A stretch of DNA of 35,796 bases from a virus. Each line of letters begins with the position of its first letter. The first letter of the stretch is position 1. Both the position numbers and the translations under genes were made by a program. Below the pieces are notes generated by a model. It ran no database searches. It was not told the DNA's origin and was given only the letters and a program-made list of their open reading frames with translations. Shown here one piece after another: positions 1 to 7,824 of this stretch. The stretch covers positions 1 through 35,796 of IMG/VR virus record IMGVR_UViG_3300010157_000018; one strand, given 5' to 3'.

Positions 1-123
1 ATGCCGATGGCACTATAACTTCAACGGCGGCACTTACCTATCACATCAACTTCCGAGGTTTTATCCGCACCAATGCGACAACTGCTGGTCGCATTAACAT
101 TGGCGCAACTCAGTCTGTTGCTG
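1..123. repeat. Terminal direct repeat, left copy
   Basis: Bases 1-123 are identical to 35674-35796. The repeat lies inside a single continuous reading frame (the fibre gene), so it is best read as the overlap an assembler leaves on a circular or circularly permuted genome, not as a biological terminal repeat. The unique length is 35,673 bp. Confidence 0.95.
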
Positions 124-218
124 GATCATCAGCCGCACCTGATTTCATTCTTGGTTCGTTTATGAATGTCTACAAGGTTGGCACTGGCGCAACTAATACT
201 TTTGGTAACTGGTCATAG
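1..218 (+). CDS. Tail fibre, C-terminal part (continues from 33474-35796)
   Basis: This is the 3' end of the fibre gene that leaves the right edge of the window. Base 1 equals base 35674 in the terminal repeat, and the reading frame carries across (first complete codon at 3), ending at TAG 216-218. Joined, the protein is 805 residues. The last part ends GSFMNVYKVGTGATNTFGNWS-like, i.e. a beta-rich tail finishing in G-x-WS; such endings are common in C-terminal jelly-roll domains of phage virion proteins. The domain assignment is from pattern memory and should be treated as likely rather than certain. The next small gene starts on GTG 218, overlapping the stop by one base. Confidence 0.85.
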   Translation, partial: ADGTITSTAALTYHINFRGFIRTNATTAGRINIGATQSVAGSSAAPDFILGSFMNVYKVGTGATNTFGNWS

Positions 219-325
219 TGTCAGTCTGTCGCACAGGATGCCCAACACAAGATCACGATAGTTACGGGGACTGTTTACAAGATGCACGCATAGCCGTAGA
301 CAAAACCAGTTTGAAAGTTAAATAA
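218..325 (+). CDS. Small Cys-containing phage protein, short form (35 aa)
   Basis: GTG start at 218 shares a base with the fibre stop; it ends at TAA 323-325. The product has the motif CRTGCPTQDHDSYGDCL near its N-terminus. That matches a small conserved actinophage protein I remember with the pattern C-x-GCPTQDH-x-SYG-x-CL, usually about 80-90 residues and found near structural genes. Here only the motif region remains before the stop, so it is either a minimal or a truncated form. Function is unknown. No good Shine-Dalgarno sequence is visible, so translation is probably coupled to the fibre. Bases 326-367 downstream hold no gene; TAATGT at 345-350 could be a weak -10 for the next gene. Confidence 0.6.
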   Translation: MSVCRTGCPTQDHDSYGDCLQDARIAVDKTSLKVK

Positions 326-367
326 CCTAATAGACAAACACCCCTAATGTTTGCGAAAATGTAACCT

Positions 368-2038
368 ATGGCTGAAACCTATAAGCCCACACAAGGGATG
401 GTAGAAGAAGCCAAACGCGCACTAGCGTGGATCGCTGACGGCAAAGCAGGTTCAGGGTTCACAGCAACAGGGCGTAAGCGTGCAAACGACATAGCCGCAG
501 GGCGTGCTTTATCGGCTGACACTGTGAAACGGATGTATTCATTCTTTTCACGGCACGAAGTTGATAAGAAGGCTTTAGGCTTCAACGCTGGTGAAGATGG
601 GTTTCCATCTGCAGGGCGTGTGGCGTGGTCTGCATGGGGTGGTGATGCTGGGTTTTCGTGGTCTAGCAAAATCCGCAACCAACTACAAGATGGGGAAAAG
701 ATGACTTCAACACCTGACACAGCCGTTTATGCCGCAATCCTAAAAATGGATGAACAGCCTGATGGTTCACTACTGGTTCATGGTAAAGCCACAGACGATA
801 CTTTAGATTCTGATGAACAAATTTGTGATCCAACTTGGCTTGCTTCTGCTATGCCAGAGTGGTTTAAGTATGGCAACATTCGTGAACAGCACAGTAGTGT
901 TGCCGCTGGCGTGGCTACAGAATACAAGGCTGAAGGTTCTGAACACTTTATTACAGCACATGTTGTTGATCCTGGTTCTGTGGCGAAAGTTAAGGCTGGT
1001 GTTCTTAAAGGTTTCAGTATTGGTATCCGCCGCCCACGGGTTGCCAAAGATAACAAAGCACTTGGTGGGCGTATTGTTGATGGGCAAATTGTTGAAATTA
1101 GTTTGGTGGATCGCCCAGCGAACCCTGCCTGCACACTAACTATGGCTAAAACTATTGGTAGTGAATTAACACAAGTTGAAGAATTAAATGAATTATTAGA
1201 AACCCAGGTGAATGCACCTGCCGAAATTGAAGGCGAAACTGTGAAAGAAATTACTGCTACAGATCTTATTGCTACTGCTAAAGGTTTAACTGGTGACATT
1301 GCTAAGTTTGACCAGGCTGCGTTTGATACTGCCCGTACTGCCCTTGCTACTTTGATTCAAGTTGAAGCAGGTGAAATGGCTGAAGGTTCTGATGAAATTT
1401 ATAGCATCTCATGTTTACTATCTGCAGTTCATGCGCTTCTTGAATGGCATGAAGGTGAAGCCGCTGAAGGTGAAACTGTTGCGCTACCTGAAGTTGAAGA
1501 AGAAGCAATTGAAATGTCTGCAGAACCTGATGCTATTGAAATGTGCGATAAGTGCGATAAAGAAATGAAAGAATGCAAATGTGCTGAAGGTGGTTACAGC
1601 GATAGTGAAGTTAAGTCTGATGAACCAGATGCTGTTGCTGAAGAAGTCGCTGAAGAAGTCGCAGAACCAGTAGAAGTGCCTACTGAAGAAACCGCAGAAG
1701 AAGTGGTTGAAGAAAAAGCACTAACAGTTTCCGACATTACGCAACTTGTTGCTGATGTTGTGAAGTCGCTACTACCCGAAACGGTGGCAGAAGAAGATAA
1801 GACAAAAGCCGTAGATTCTGAAGAACGCATTGTGGCGTTAGAAGCAGAGTTGGCACAGGTCAAGTCACTTGCTGCACCAACTGGACCACGCAAATTTGGT
1901 TCTGTAGGTAGCACAAACACAGTTGATGTAAATAAGGCTAAGGCGCAATCATTCCGCGCTAAGGCTGCGGCAACAACTGATAGAACACTTGCGCAAGGCT
2001 ACCTGGCTATTGCGCATGACCTAGAAAAATCCAACTAA
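368..2038 (+). CDS. Capsid maturation protease fused to a scaffold-like acidic region
   Basis: 556 aa. Residues 1-110 form a conserved N-terminal region (MYSFFSRHEVDKK, GYPSAGRVAW-type, WGGDAGFSW) often seen preceding actinophage head proteases. Residues 118-262 look like an HK97/S78-type prohead protease: candidate catalytic His175 (IREQH), Ser217 (VLKGFSIGI) and the closing motif EISLVDRPANPAC. Residues 265-500 are strongly acidic and helical (EE-VAEEVAEEVAEPVE), as expected for scaffold removed on maturation, and the basic C-terminus (AKAQSFRAKAAATTDR) could bind the capsid. A cysteine cluster (CDKCDKEMKECKC, 393-405) in the acidic part is unusual. It directly precedes the major capsid gene, fitting a fused protease-scaffold role in procapsid assembly. 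Confidence 0.8.
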   Translation: MAETYKPTQGMVEEAKRALAWIADGKAGSGFTATGRKRANDIAAGRALSADTVKRMYSFFSRHEVDKKALGFNAGEDGFPSAGRVAWSAWGGDAGFSWSSKIRNQLQDGEKMTSTPDTAVYAAILKMDEQPDGSLLVHGKATDDTLDSDEQICDPTWLASAMPEWFKYGNIREQHSSVAAGVATEYKAEGSEHFITAHVVDPGSVAKVKAGVLKGFSIGIRRPRVAKDNKALGGRIVDGQIVEISLVDRPANPACTLTMAKTIGSELTQVEELNELLETQVNAPAEIEGETVKEITATDLIATAKGLTGDIAKFDQAAFDTARTALATLIQVEAGEMAEGSDEIYSISCLLSAVHALLEWHEGEAAEGETVALPEVEEEAIEMSAEPDAIEMCDKCDKEMKECKCAEGGYSDSEVKSDEPDAVAEEVAEEVAEPVEVPTEETAEEVVEEKALTVSDITQLVADVVKSLLPETVAEEDKTKAVDSEERIVALEAELAQVKSLAAPTGPRKFGSVGSTNTVDVNKAKAQSFRAKAAATTDRTLAQGYLAIAHDLEKSN

Positions 2039-2063
2039 CTACCCACTGAAAGGGGTAACCGCT

Positions 2064-3731
2064 ATGGCTACAACGCCAAAAGTGTCAGACATGTACGCAG
2101 GTCTGAACGCTAAAGAAGCGGCAGTTCAGCACGAAGAATTCCTTAGTGCTTTGAATAAGGCTAATTCATCACCTAAGACTGGTGCTGAAATGATGGGTCT
2201 TAAGTCTGCCACACCATCTACACCATCCACCGCTATCGCAGGCATTCTGTCTGACGAGAGCCTAACTAAGTCAATGTCACCTGATGTTATTGATTCGCTT
2301 AACAGCGCACTTGCTTCACAGCAAGCAATCAGTGGTGACATTGTTAAAGACATTACGCTAACCAGCCCTATCTCAACTGGTCTTGTAGCGTTTGATCTTG
2401 AAGCACCTGCAAAACTTATCTTCCCTAAGATGACACCATTGCGTAACAAACTGCCACGCAAAAAGGGTTTCGGTACTTCACACCGCCAAAAGGTTATTAA
2501 CGCTATCACTGGTTCTGAAACTGGTGCGGCTGACATTTTCCCTGGCATCACCGATTCAACCAGCAACACCTTTGGTGCTACTTCTTATGTTCGTGGCGCA
2601 AAAATTGGCTATGCTGGTTATGATCGTTCGTTTGTTTACAAGCAGTTCTCACTATCTGATTCTGTTCCATTCAGCGCACAGTTCCAGGGTCAGGGCTACC
2701 AAGACATTCGCCAACTAGCACAGACAACTACTCTTTACGCAGCAATGCTTGAAGAAGAAAAAATGCTTATGCAGTCACGCGGTCAGACTTCAGACGGTTA
2801 CATTGGTGGCATTTCTGCACCAACAATCGTTTCTGCAACTGCACGCACAAAGACTGGTTCAGAAGTTGGTCTAGCGGCTGGTACTTACTACATTAAGGTT
2901 GCCGCAGATAGCGGTACTTTTGGTCAGTCACCAACATCAGCCGCTACCACTGTTGCTTCTGTTACCGCTGGGCAGGTCATTGATGTTGTTATTGGTGATT
3001 CTGTTGGCGCACTAGGCTACGAAATCTTTGCAGGCAATGTATCTACTTCTGATTCTGCTTTGTATTTCCAGGGTCGTACAGGCTACAACGGTTACGCACT
3101 TGGTGCTTCTGCACTTGTAACAACTGGTACAACATCTAATGGTTCAACTGATACTTCATACTTTGCAACAGGTTATGATGGCATCATTCCACAGATCATT
3201 GGCGCATCTGGTGCACCTAGTGGTGTTGTGAACCGTATCAACAGCGCGTTCAGCACTTCTAACCCTGGTGTAGAGTTCCAAACAATCTTTGGCACTATCT
3301 ACCAGAATGTTAAGGGTGACCCTGATGAGATCCTAATTAATGGCGCAGACCGCAAGCAGTTGTCTGATGCAATCAAGGGATCTTCAAGCAATGTTGGCGC
3401 ATACCGTCTAAACATCTCACAGGATGAATTAAGCGGCGCATACATTGGTGATGTTGTAACTGGCATTCACAATGAAGTAACTGGCAAGGGTGTAGCCCTA
3501 ACTGTTCACCCGTGGATGACTCAAGGCAACGCTGCGGTACTTTCGTACACGCTACCTATCCCAGATTCAAATGTTTCTGAAGTTTGGGCAGTTCACACTG
3601 CGCAAGATTTCATGGCAATTGAATGGCCTGTGACGCAGTTCACATACGACAACAGCGTTTACTTCAACGAAACACTTGTATGTTCAGCACCACAGTTCAA
3701 CGGCTTGCTACAAGGTATCAAGTTAGTTTAA
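2064..3731 (+). CDS. Major capsid protein (HK97-fold)
   Basis: 555 aa, following the protease by 25 nt, with a good ribosome site (AAAGGGG) before ATG 2064. The N-terminal 110 residues are helical and Ser/Ala-rich, possibly a scaffold-like delta region. The core begins near ITLTSPISTGLVAFDLEAPAKLIFPKMTPLRNKLPR, typical of large actinophage capsid proteins. Residues about 252-340 (TYYIKVAADS, GYEIFAG) resemble an Ig/fibronectin-like insertion in the capsid fold. The C-terminal part includes DEILINGADRKQLSDAI and a final strand with FNGLLQGIKLV. Identity rests on gene order, length and these motifs. A strong stem-loop follows the stop. Confidence 0.85.
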   Translation: MATTPKVSDMYAGLNAKEAAVQHEEFLSALNKANSSPKTGAEMMGLKSATPSTPSTAIAGILSDESLTKSMSPDVIDSLNSALASQQAISGDIVKDITLTSPISTGLVAFDLEAPAKLIFPKMTPLRNKLPRKKGFGTSHRQKVINAITGSETGAADIFPGITDSTSNTFGATSYVRGAKIGYAGYDRSFVYKQFSLSDSVPFSAQFQGQGYQDIRQLAQTTTLYAAMLEEEKMLMQSRGQTSDGYIGGISAPTIVSATARTKTGSEVGLAAGTYYIKVAADSGTFGQSPTSAATTVASVTAGQVIDVVIGDSVGALGYEIFAGNVSTSDSALYFQGRTGYNGYALGASALVTTGTTSNGSTDTSYFATGYDGIIPQIIGASGAPSGVVNRINSAFSTSNPGVEFQTIFGTIYQNVKGDPDEILINGADRKQLSDAIKGSSSNVGAYRLNISQDELSGAYIGDVVTGIHNEVTGKGVALTVHPWMTQGNAAVLSYTLPIPDSNVSEVWAVHTAQDFMAIEWPVTQFTYDNSVYFNETLVCSAPQFNGLLQGIKLV

Positions 3732-3745
3732 CTAAACATGTAGGG

Positions 3746-3779
3746 TGCGCCCCTGTCCCACTATCGGGGTGGGGGCGCA
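3746..3779 (+). other. RNA hairpin after the major capsid gene
   Basis: A continuous 14-bp stem (3746-3759 with 3766-3779, three G-U pairs) and a 6-nt loop start 14 nt after the capsid stop. No T-run follows (TTCTCGTTATC), so it is not a standard intrinsic terminator. It may slow RNA decay from the 3' side, mark a processing site, or partly attenuate, which would suit the very high capsid demand. Confidence 0.6.
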
Positions 3780-3807
3780 TTCTCGTTATCGGAAGGATAA
3801 AAAAATT

Positions 3808-4131
3808 ATGCCAAAGTATTTTGCGCCTAGTGGTTTAGCAAATGTAGAGATCACAGGTACACGCACTGGTGTAACCACAACTTTGAAACGGGGTAAAGAT
3901 GGTTTCTTTAGCACTGATTCAAAGATGGATGGTAAAGCACTTAAAGATGCTGGACTGGTTGAAGCATCCCTTATGGGTGTACCAGTTGGTAATGTTGGTT
4001 TCATTTGTTCGGGCTGTGGTTTTAACGGATTCTTTGCGGTCTGTGGGAAATGTGGAACGAATAACAAAGCGCAAGAAGAAGATAAAGAAACTGTTGAATG
4101 TGACAACTGCGAATGTGGGGAAACTAAATAA
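3808..4131 (+). CDS. Zinc-ribbon structural-region protein (107 aa)
   Basis: Start chosen at ATG 3808 because GGAAGG lies 11 nt upstream; the longer open frame from 3745 would cross the hairpin. The N-terminal 60 residues are beta-like (VEITGTRTGVTTTLKRGKDG). Residues 67-82 hold two CxxC pairs (ICSGCGFNGFFAVCGKCG), a classic zinc ribbon, and a second cluster C98-x2-C101-x-C103 lies near the end. It stands between the capsid and head-connector genes and overlaps the next gene by one base (TAATG). Likely a small head or head-completion protein; no exact family is recognised. Confidence 0.7.
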   Translation: MPKYFAPSGLANVEITGTRTGVTTTLKRGKDGFFSTDSKMDGKALKDAGLVEASLMGVPVGNVGFICSGCGFNGFFAVCGKCGTNNKAQEEDKETVECDNCECGETK

Positions 4132-5024
4132 TGACTAACGCCTATGGTGCAACAACTAAACTGTTCAGCACCCCATACTTAACCATTGCTGAATACAAAG
4201 CCGCACCTACGGCTATTGACTACAACAACTTAGTTACTGATTCTTCAGATCCTGCAGCGCAAGATGCAGAATTGGCAAACAACATTGCGCGTGCTTCTAG
4301 TTGGGTAGACACTTACTGTAACCAGGTGTTAGCGGCTACTGTTGAAACAGAAAATCAAAGGGCAAGGTTCAGCCCTGATGGTTACATTAAAGTTCACCCA
4401 CGCTATAACCCCATTGTTGCGCTAACTGCGTTTTCTTACGGGTCACAGCCTAATAATCTTGTGGCGTATCCTGATGTGTCGCAGGGCTGGGTTGAAGATC
4501 AAAGCATAATCATGCCGTGGACTATTGGCACTACTTATTCTTCGGCTGGACCTTTGCAGTTTGGGTTACCTTCTAGCCCACGCGGTCAGGTGTTTTGCCA
4601 ATACACTTATGTGTCTGGGTTTGCGAACACTACCCTTAGTGCTGGTTCTAGTGCTGGTGCTTCATCTATTACTGTGGCTGATGGTACGGGCATTGTTGCT
4701 GGATCGCGTTTAACTATCTTTGATGGTTTGTTTACTGAAACTTTTACTGTCGCTTCTACCTACACCTTTGGTTCTTCTACAGTGCCTGTTGTTGGCACAC
4801 TGGTAAACGCACACACGGCAGGGGTGGCGGTTAGTGCTTTGCCACCAGCCGTTAAAGAAGCCGCCATACTAGCCACTACAGCGTTCTTAAAGGTGCGTGG
4901 TGATTACAGTATGACTATGCAGGTTACTTCTGCAGTGGGTCAGGCAACACCAAACATGGGTTCTTTGAATAGTGATCTTGATTTGGCTAAAGAATTACTT
5001 ATACCGTTCCGCAGGGTTCGCTAA
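4131..5024 (+). CDS. Head-tail connector / adaptor protein
   Basis: 297 aa, translationally coupled to the zinc-ribbon gene (TAATG). The N-terminal portion (YLTIAEYKAAPTAIDYNNL, then NNIARASSWVDTYCNQVLAA) has the helix pattern of gp6-like connector proteins: clustered helices annotated as DNA-packaging head-tail connectors. Residues about 175-240 (SSITVADGTGIVAGSRLTIF) look like an inserted beta domain, and the C-terminus returns to helix (AVKEAAILATTAFLKVRGD, SDLDLAKELLIPFRRV). Its place right after the capsid gene supports a role in closing the head and receiving the tail. Confidence 0.7.
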   Translation: MTNAYGATTKLFSTPYLTIAEYKAAPTAIDYNNLVTDSSDPAAQDAELANNIARASSWVDTYCNQVLAATVETENQRARFSPDGYIKVHPRYNPIVALTAFSYGSQPNNLVAYPDVSQGWVEDQSIIMPWTIGTTYSSAGPLQFGLPSSPRGQVFCQYTYVSGFANTTLSAGSSAGASSITVADGTGIVAGSRLTIFDGLFTETFTVASTYTFGSSTVPVVGTLVNAHTAGVAVSALPPAVKEAAILATTAFLKVRGDYSMTMQVTSAVGQATPNMGSLNSDLDLAKELLIPFRRVR

Positions 5025-5512
5025 TGTCTAGGGCTGGGTTACGCAGTCAGTTATCTAGTTATCTGCAGAGTGCTACAAGTGTGCCTGATTTGAACCAGGT
5101 ATTTACTTCGTTCCCTAAACAAATAAATTTTCAGGTGAATGCGCAGGCTGGGCAAAAGTCTAGGGCTGCGGCAGTCATTTTTATTGAAAGAGAAACTGAA
5201 ACCCGTATCGCTTTGGGTGGTGCAACTTCTGGTAAGAAACGCATTGACTATGATGTGGTGCTACAGGTGTTTCATCACAGCATGCAAAACAATGCTGAAG
5301 ATGCAATGAATGATTTAGATGCCACTATTGATGGTTTGAAAGATTACTTGCGTGCAGATCATAGGTTTGGTGACACTACGGGAAACATTATTTGGCAGGG
5401 TGCTGAACCAGCAATTGATGTTGAATACAGTGAACCGTCTACAAGTGATCGTGGTGCTACTGAAACTTGGGTGGTTCTTAGGTTTCAGGTTACGCAAATT
5501 TACACTGCGTAG
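5024..5512 (+). CDS. Head-tail joining / tail terminator-like protein
   Basis: 162 aa, starting on TAATG overlap with the connector. The protein has a mixed alpha/beta pattern: an N-terminal helix (LRSQLSSYLQS), then RIDYDVVLQVFHH, a helix (EDAMNDLDATIDGLKDYLRADHR) and the terminal strand ATETWVVLRFQVTQIY. This arrangement and position between connector and HK97 gp10-like protein match tail-terminator or neck proteins of siphoviruses. No catalytic motif. Assignment is by synteny and fold pattern, not by a recognised signature. Confidence 0.6.
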   Translation: MSRAGLRSQLSSYLQSATSVPDLNQVFTSFPKQINFQVNAQAGQKSRAAAVIFIERETETRIALGGATSGKKRIDYDVVLQVFHHSMQNNAEDAMNDLDATIDGLKDYLRADHRFGDTTGNIIWQGAEPAIDVEYSEPSTSDRGATETWVVLRFQVTQIYTA

Positions 5513-5519
5513 TCTGATA

Positions 5520-5556
5520 GGCGCAGGGTTGGTACGCCTTCCACCAGCCCTGCGCC
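5520..5556 (+). other. RNA hairpin between head and tail genes
   Basis: A 14-bp stem (5520-5533 with 5543-5556, one G-U pair) closes a 9-nt loop. It fills most of the 63-nt gap between two structural genes. The sequence after it is CCTTATTGAAAGG, with no T-run but with the next gene's ribosome site (GAAAGG). It resembles an mRNA processing or stability element more than a terminator. Confidence 0.6.
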
Positions 5557-5575
5557 CCTTATTGAAAGGTTTGTT

Positions 5576-6025
5576 ATGGATGTAGAAGCGCACATAGATT
5601 TAACTGTCCGCGCCCTTTTATTAAAACATAAAGCCATAGATGGTGCGGTAAAGTCTGCATCACAGGCTGTAGGTTCACTAGCAACCAGGACAATGAAACA
5701 ACAAATAGTGGGTGGTCACCCCGTAGGTAAAGGGCGCGATTCTGGTTCAGGGATCGTGGCAGGTAAACCTTCCAACATGTCAGGTAATTTGCGCAGGTCT
5801 ATCAGATCCAAAACAAAGCAAGAAGGGTTTGGCACTTACACAGTCACTACAGGTGCTTACCAAATTTATGCACGCGCACTAGAATTTGGTCACCCCAAAT
5901 GGGCTAATGGTGTGCGCTACCCTTTTGTTGCGCCTACTGCTAAAATCTTGTTAGAAAACAATAGGGCGCGTGACCTTTATGTGAAGGCTATGCGCAAGGC
6001 ATTAGGCAAAAGGGGTGTTCTATAA
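5576..6025 (+). CDS. HK97 gp10-like tail component
   Basis: 149 aa, ATG 5576 preceded by GAAAGG. The segment KPSNMSGNLRRSIRSK followed by YARALEFGHPKWANGVRYPFVAPTA is the recognisable core of the HK97 gp10-like family: small proteins at the neck-tail interface that help complete or connect the tail. The closing helix (NNRARDLYVKAMRKALGKR) is typical. It lies between the joining protein and the tail-tube gene, the standard slot. The stop TAA (6023-6025) abuts the next ATG. Confidence 0.75.
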   Translation: MDVEAHIDLTVRALLLKHKAIDGAVKSASQAVGSLATRTMKQQIVGGHPVGKGRDSGSGIVAGKPSNMSGNLRRSIRSKTKQEGFGTYTVTTGAYQIYARALEFGHPKWANGVRYPFVAPTAKILLENNRARDLYVKAMRKALGKRGVL

Positions 6026-6229
6026 ATGGCAAAGTTTACTGCCAACATTGACGAACAACGGTATTACCCAACTTTGGGTTTAACAATTAACCCAGGTGAT
6101 GTAATTGAATTACCTGCAGAAACAGTTGCCTACGGTTTAACCATTGTTGATACACCTAAACCGTCTAAGAAGTCAGCCGAAACCCCAGCATCAGAAGATG
6201 CACCTGCCACTGAAGGAGTGACAAACTAA
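6026..6229 (+). CDS. Small structural-region protein (67 aa), unknown
   Basis: ATG immediately follows the gp10-like stop and its own stop overlaps the tail-tube start (TAATG), so it is translated as part of the chain. Residues 1-45 look like a compact beta domain (LTINPGDVIELPAETVAYGLTIVD), and the rest is a Pro/Ala/Glu-rich flexible tail. Short proteins of this shape are often found just before the major tail protein in actinophages. Function is not known. Confidence 0.6.
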   Translation: MAKFTANIDEQRYYPTLGLTINPGDVIELPAETVAYGLTIVDTPKPSKKSAETPASEDAPATEGVTN

Positions 6230-7437
6230 TGGCATTACCACGCTATAAATCCTTTGTGGGTGTAGCCAAAGAAACTACACGCACAATACCTGCACTACCT
6301 AATGCTGTTGCCACACCATCAGACTTCATACCTGTAAACACCATTGCACCTTTTGACAACATTAAATACTTGGATGATCAAAACTGGCGTGGGTCTATGG
6401 TTGATACTTATGACACCCAGCAGGGTAACATCATGGCGCAGTTTGATTTTGGTGGGGACATTTTCCCAGACACCATTGGTTATGTTTACGCTGGTGTTCT
6501 AGGTGAAGTCGCTACTACTGGTTCTGCAGCCCCATACACGCACGCAGTCAATGTTCTAAACAGTGGCACTGGTCAAGCACCGTCATACACTTTCACTGAT
6601 TACAATGCCTACAATTCGCGCCAATTCGCTGGTTGCCAAATTGGTTCTATTGATACCAAGTTTAGTGCTGAAGGTATTTTGGAATACAGTGCAACGGCTG
6701 TAGGTTTTCAGTCCACTAACTCTGCAACTGTAACTTCTGCTACCAGCACTGGTTCTGCAGTTACTTACACCGTTTCAGCACCTGTAAGTTTTTACAAAGG
6801 GCAAAGCGTTTCAATCACTGGTAACAGTGCGGCTTCACTTAACTTGAGTAATCAAACCGTTACCGCTGTTAGCCAAACTTCACCATACACTTTCACTATC
6901 GCTAACGCAGTCGCGGCAACTACTGGTACTGGTGGCACTGCGGCAATTTCTACACCTACACCTTCTTACACTGGTGTTACCATTGTTCCAGCGTGGACTG
7001 GTGTAACAACCATTGGTGGCACTGTCACCGCTAAGTTGGCTGAAGGTAATGTGAACATCACCCGTACCTTAACCCCAATTTTCACCGTTGATGGTGCGCA
7101 AGCCCCTTACCAAATTTTCCAGGGCGCAGTCAATGTTGAAGGATCGTTAAAGTTAATCTTTGAAGATGATACGGACTTAACGCGTTACCTAACAAACAGC
7201 CAGCCATCTTTGGACATTAACTTTAGCCAGGGTTCTGGTGCTTCACTTGTGCAAGTTAAATTGACTATGACTAAAGCAGCGTTCCAGGTTGCTAAAGTGG
7301 ATCGCAGTAAAGACTATGTTGAATTAGATGTAACCTACAAGGCACTTGCAAACACCACAGACATTGGTTCAAGTGGCGGTTACTCACCTATCAAGGTAAC
7401 CTTGAAGAATGCGAAGGCAAGCGGCACTTACGCTTAA
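6229..7437 (+). CDS. Major tail (tube) protein with Ig-like insertion
   Basis: 402 aa, directly before the frameshifted chaperone pair, which is the diagnostic position of the tail-tube subunit. Two conserved-looking halves (residues 1-160 and 245-402; e.g. GSLKLIFEDDTDLTRYLTNSQP, VKLTMTKAAFQVAKVDRSKDYVELDVTYKA) flank a Ser/Thr/Val-rich insertion around 165-245 (AVTYTVSAPVSFYKGQSVSITG). The insertion looks like a surface Ig-like domain, as seen on some tail tubes. The C-terminus ends in short strands typical of tube polymerising proteins. Identity by synteny and pattern. Confidence 0.75.
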   Translation: MALPRYKSFVGVAKETTRTIPALPNAVATPSDFIPVNTIAPFDNIKYLDDQNWRGSMVDTYDTQQGNIMAQFDFGGDIFPDTIGYVYAGVLGEVATTGSAAPYTHAVNVLNSGTGQAPSYTFTDYNAYNSRQFAGCQIGSIDTKFSAEGILEYSATAVGFQSTNSATVTSATSTGSAVTYTVSAPVSFYKGQSVSITGNSAASLNLSNQTVTAVSQTSPYTFTIANAVAATTGTGGTAAISTPTPSYTGVTIVPAWTGVTTIGGTVTAKLAEGNVNITRTLTPIFTVDGAQAPYQIFQGAVNVEGSLKLIFEDDTDLTRYLTNSQPSLDINFSQGSGASLVQVKLTMTKAAFQVAKVDRSKDYVELDVTYKALANTTDIGSSGGYSPIKVTLKNAKASGTYA

Positions 7438-7458
7438 CAAATAACGGAAGGCAAAATT

Positions 7459-7824
7459 ATGCGTCAAGATGTTTACAACGGCTGGATAGATTTACGAAAC
7501 CCTGACCTAGTACCAGAACGGCTACGCCGCCCTGTGTTTCAAAAGTCTGTAGAAGGTGCATCATTAGACACTGATGGTGAAACCCCTGATGGTGAAGCGT
7601 TAAAATTCTTTAGCGAATTTAACGATTTACTGGCAGTGGCTATGATCAGTGAATGGTCTTTTGATTTACCTATTGCTGTTGATAGTTTGTTGGATCTACC
7701 TAGCAAAACTTATGATGACATTCGTACTGCGTGCGCCCCGTATCTTGAAAAACTTATACCTGACTTTGGGGTAGATGTAGACCCAAAAGCAATTACAGAA
7801 CCCTTGAACGGATCAGATGGGTAA
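7459..7824 (+). CDS. Tail assembly chaperone, short form (gpG-like)
   Basis: 121 aa, with a strong site GGAAGG 13 nt upstream of ATG 7459. It is acidic and helical, lies between the tail-tube and tape-measure genes, and ends just past a slippery heptamer, the signature organisation of gpG/gpGT-type tail chaperones. The short form is made by normal reading and ends at TAA 7822-7824. It would coat the tape measure protein before tube polymerisation and is absent from the finished virion in related systems. Confidence 0.8.
   Translation: MRQDVYNGWIDLRNPDLVPERLRRPVFQKSVEGASLDTDGETPDGEALKFFSEFNDLLAVAMISEWSFDLPIAVDSLLDLPSKTYDDIRTACAPYLEKLIPDFGVDVDPKAITEPLNGSDG

Noticed and set aside
1-123. Biological direct terminal repeats (packaging ends)
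   Set aside because: The repeat lies inside an uninterrupted fibre frame and has a length typical of assembly overlap, so circularity is the simpler explanation.
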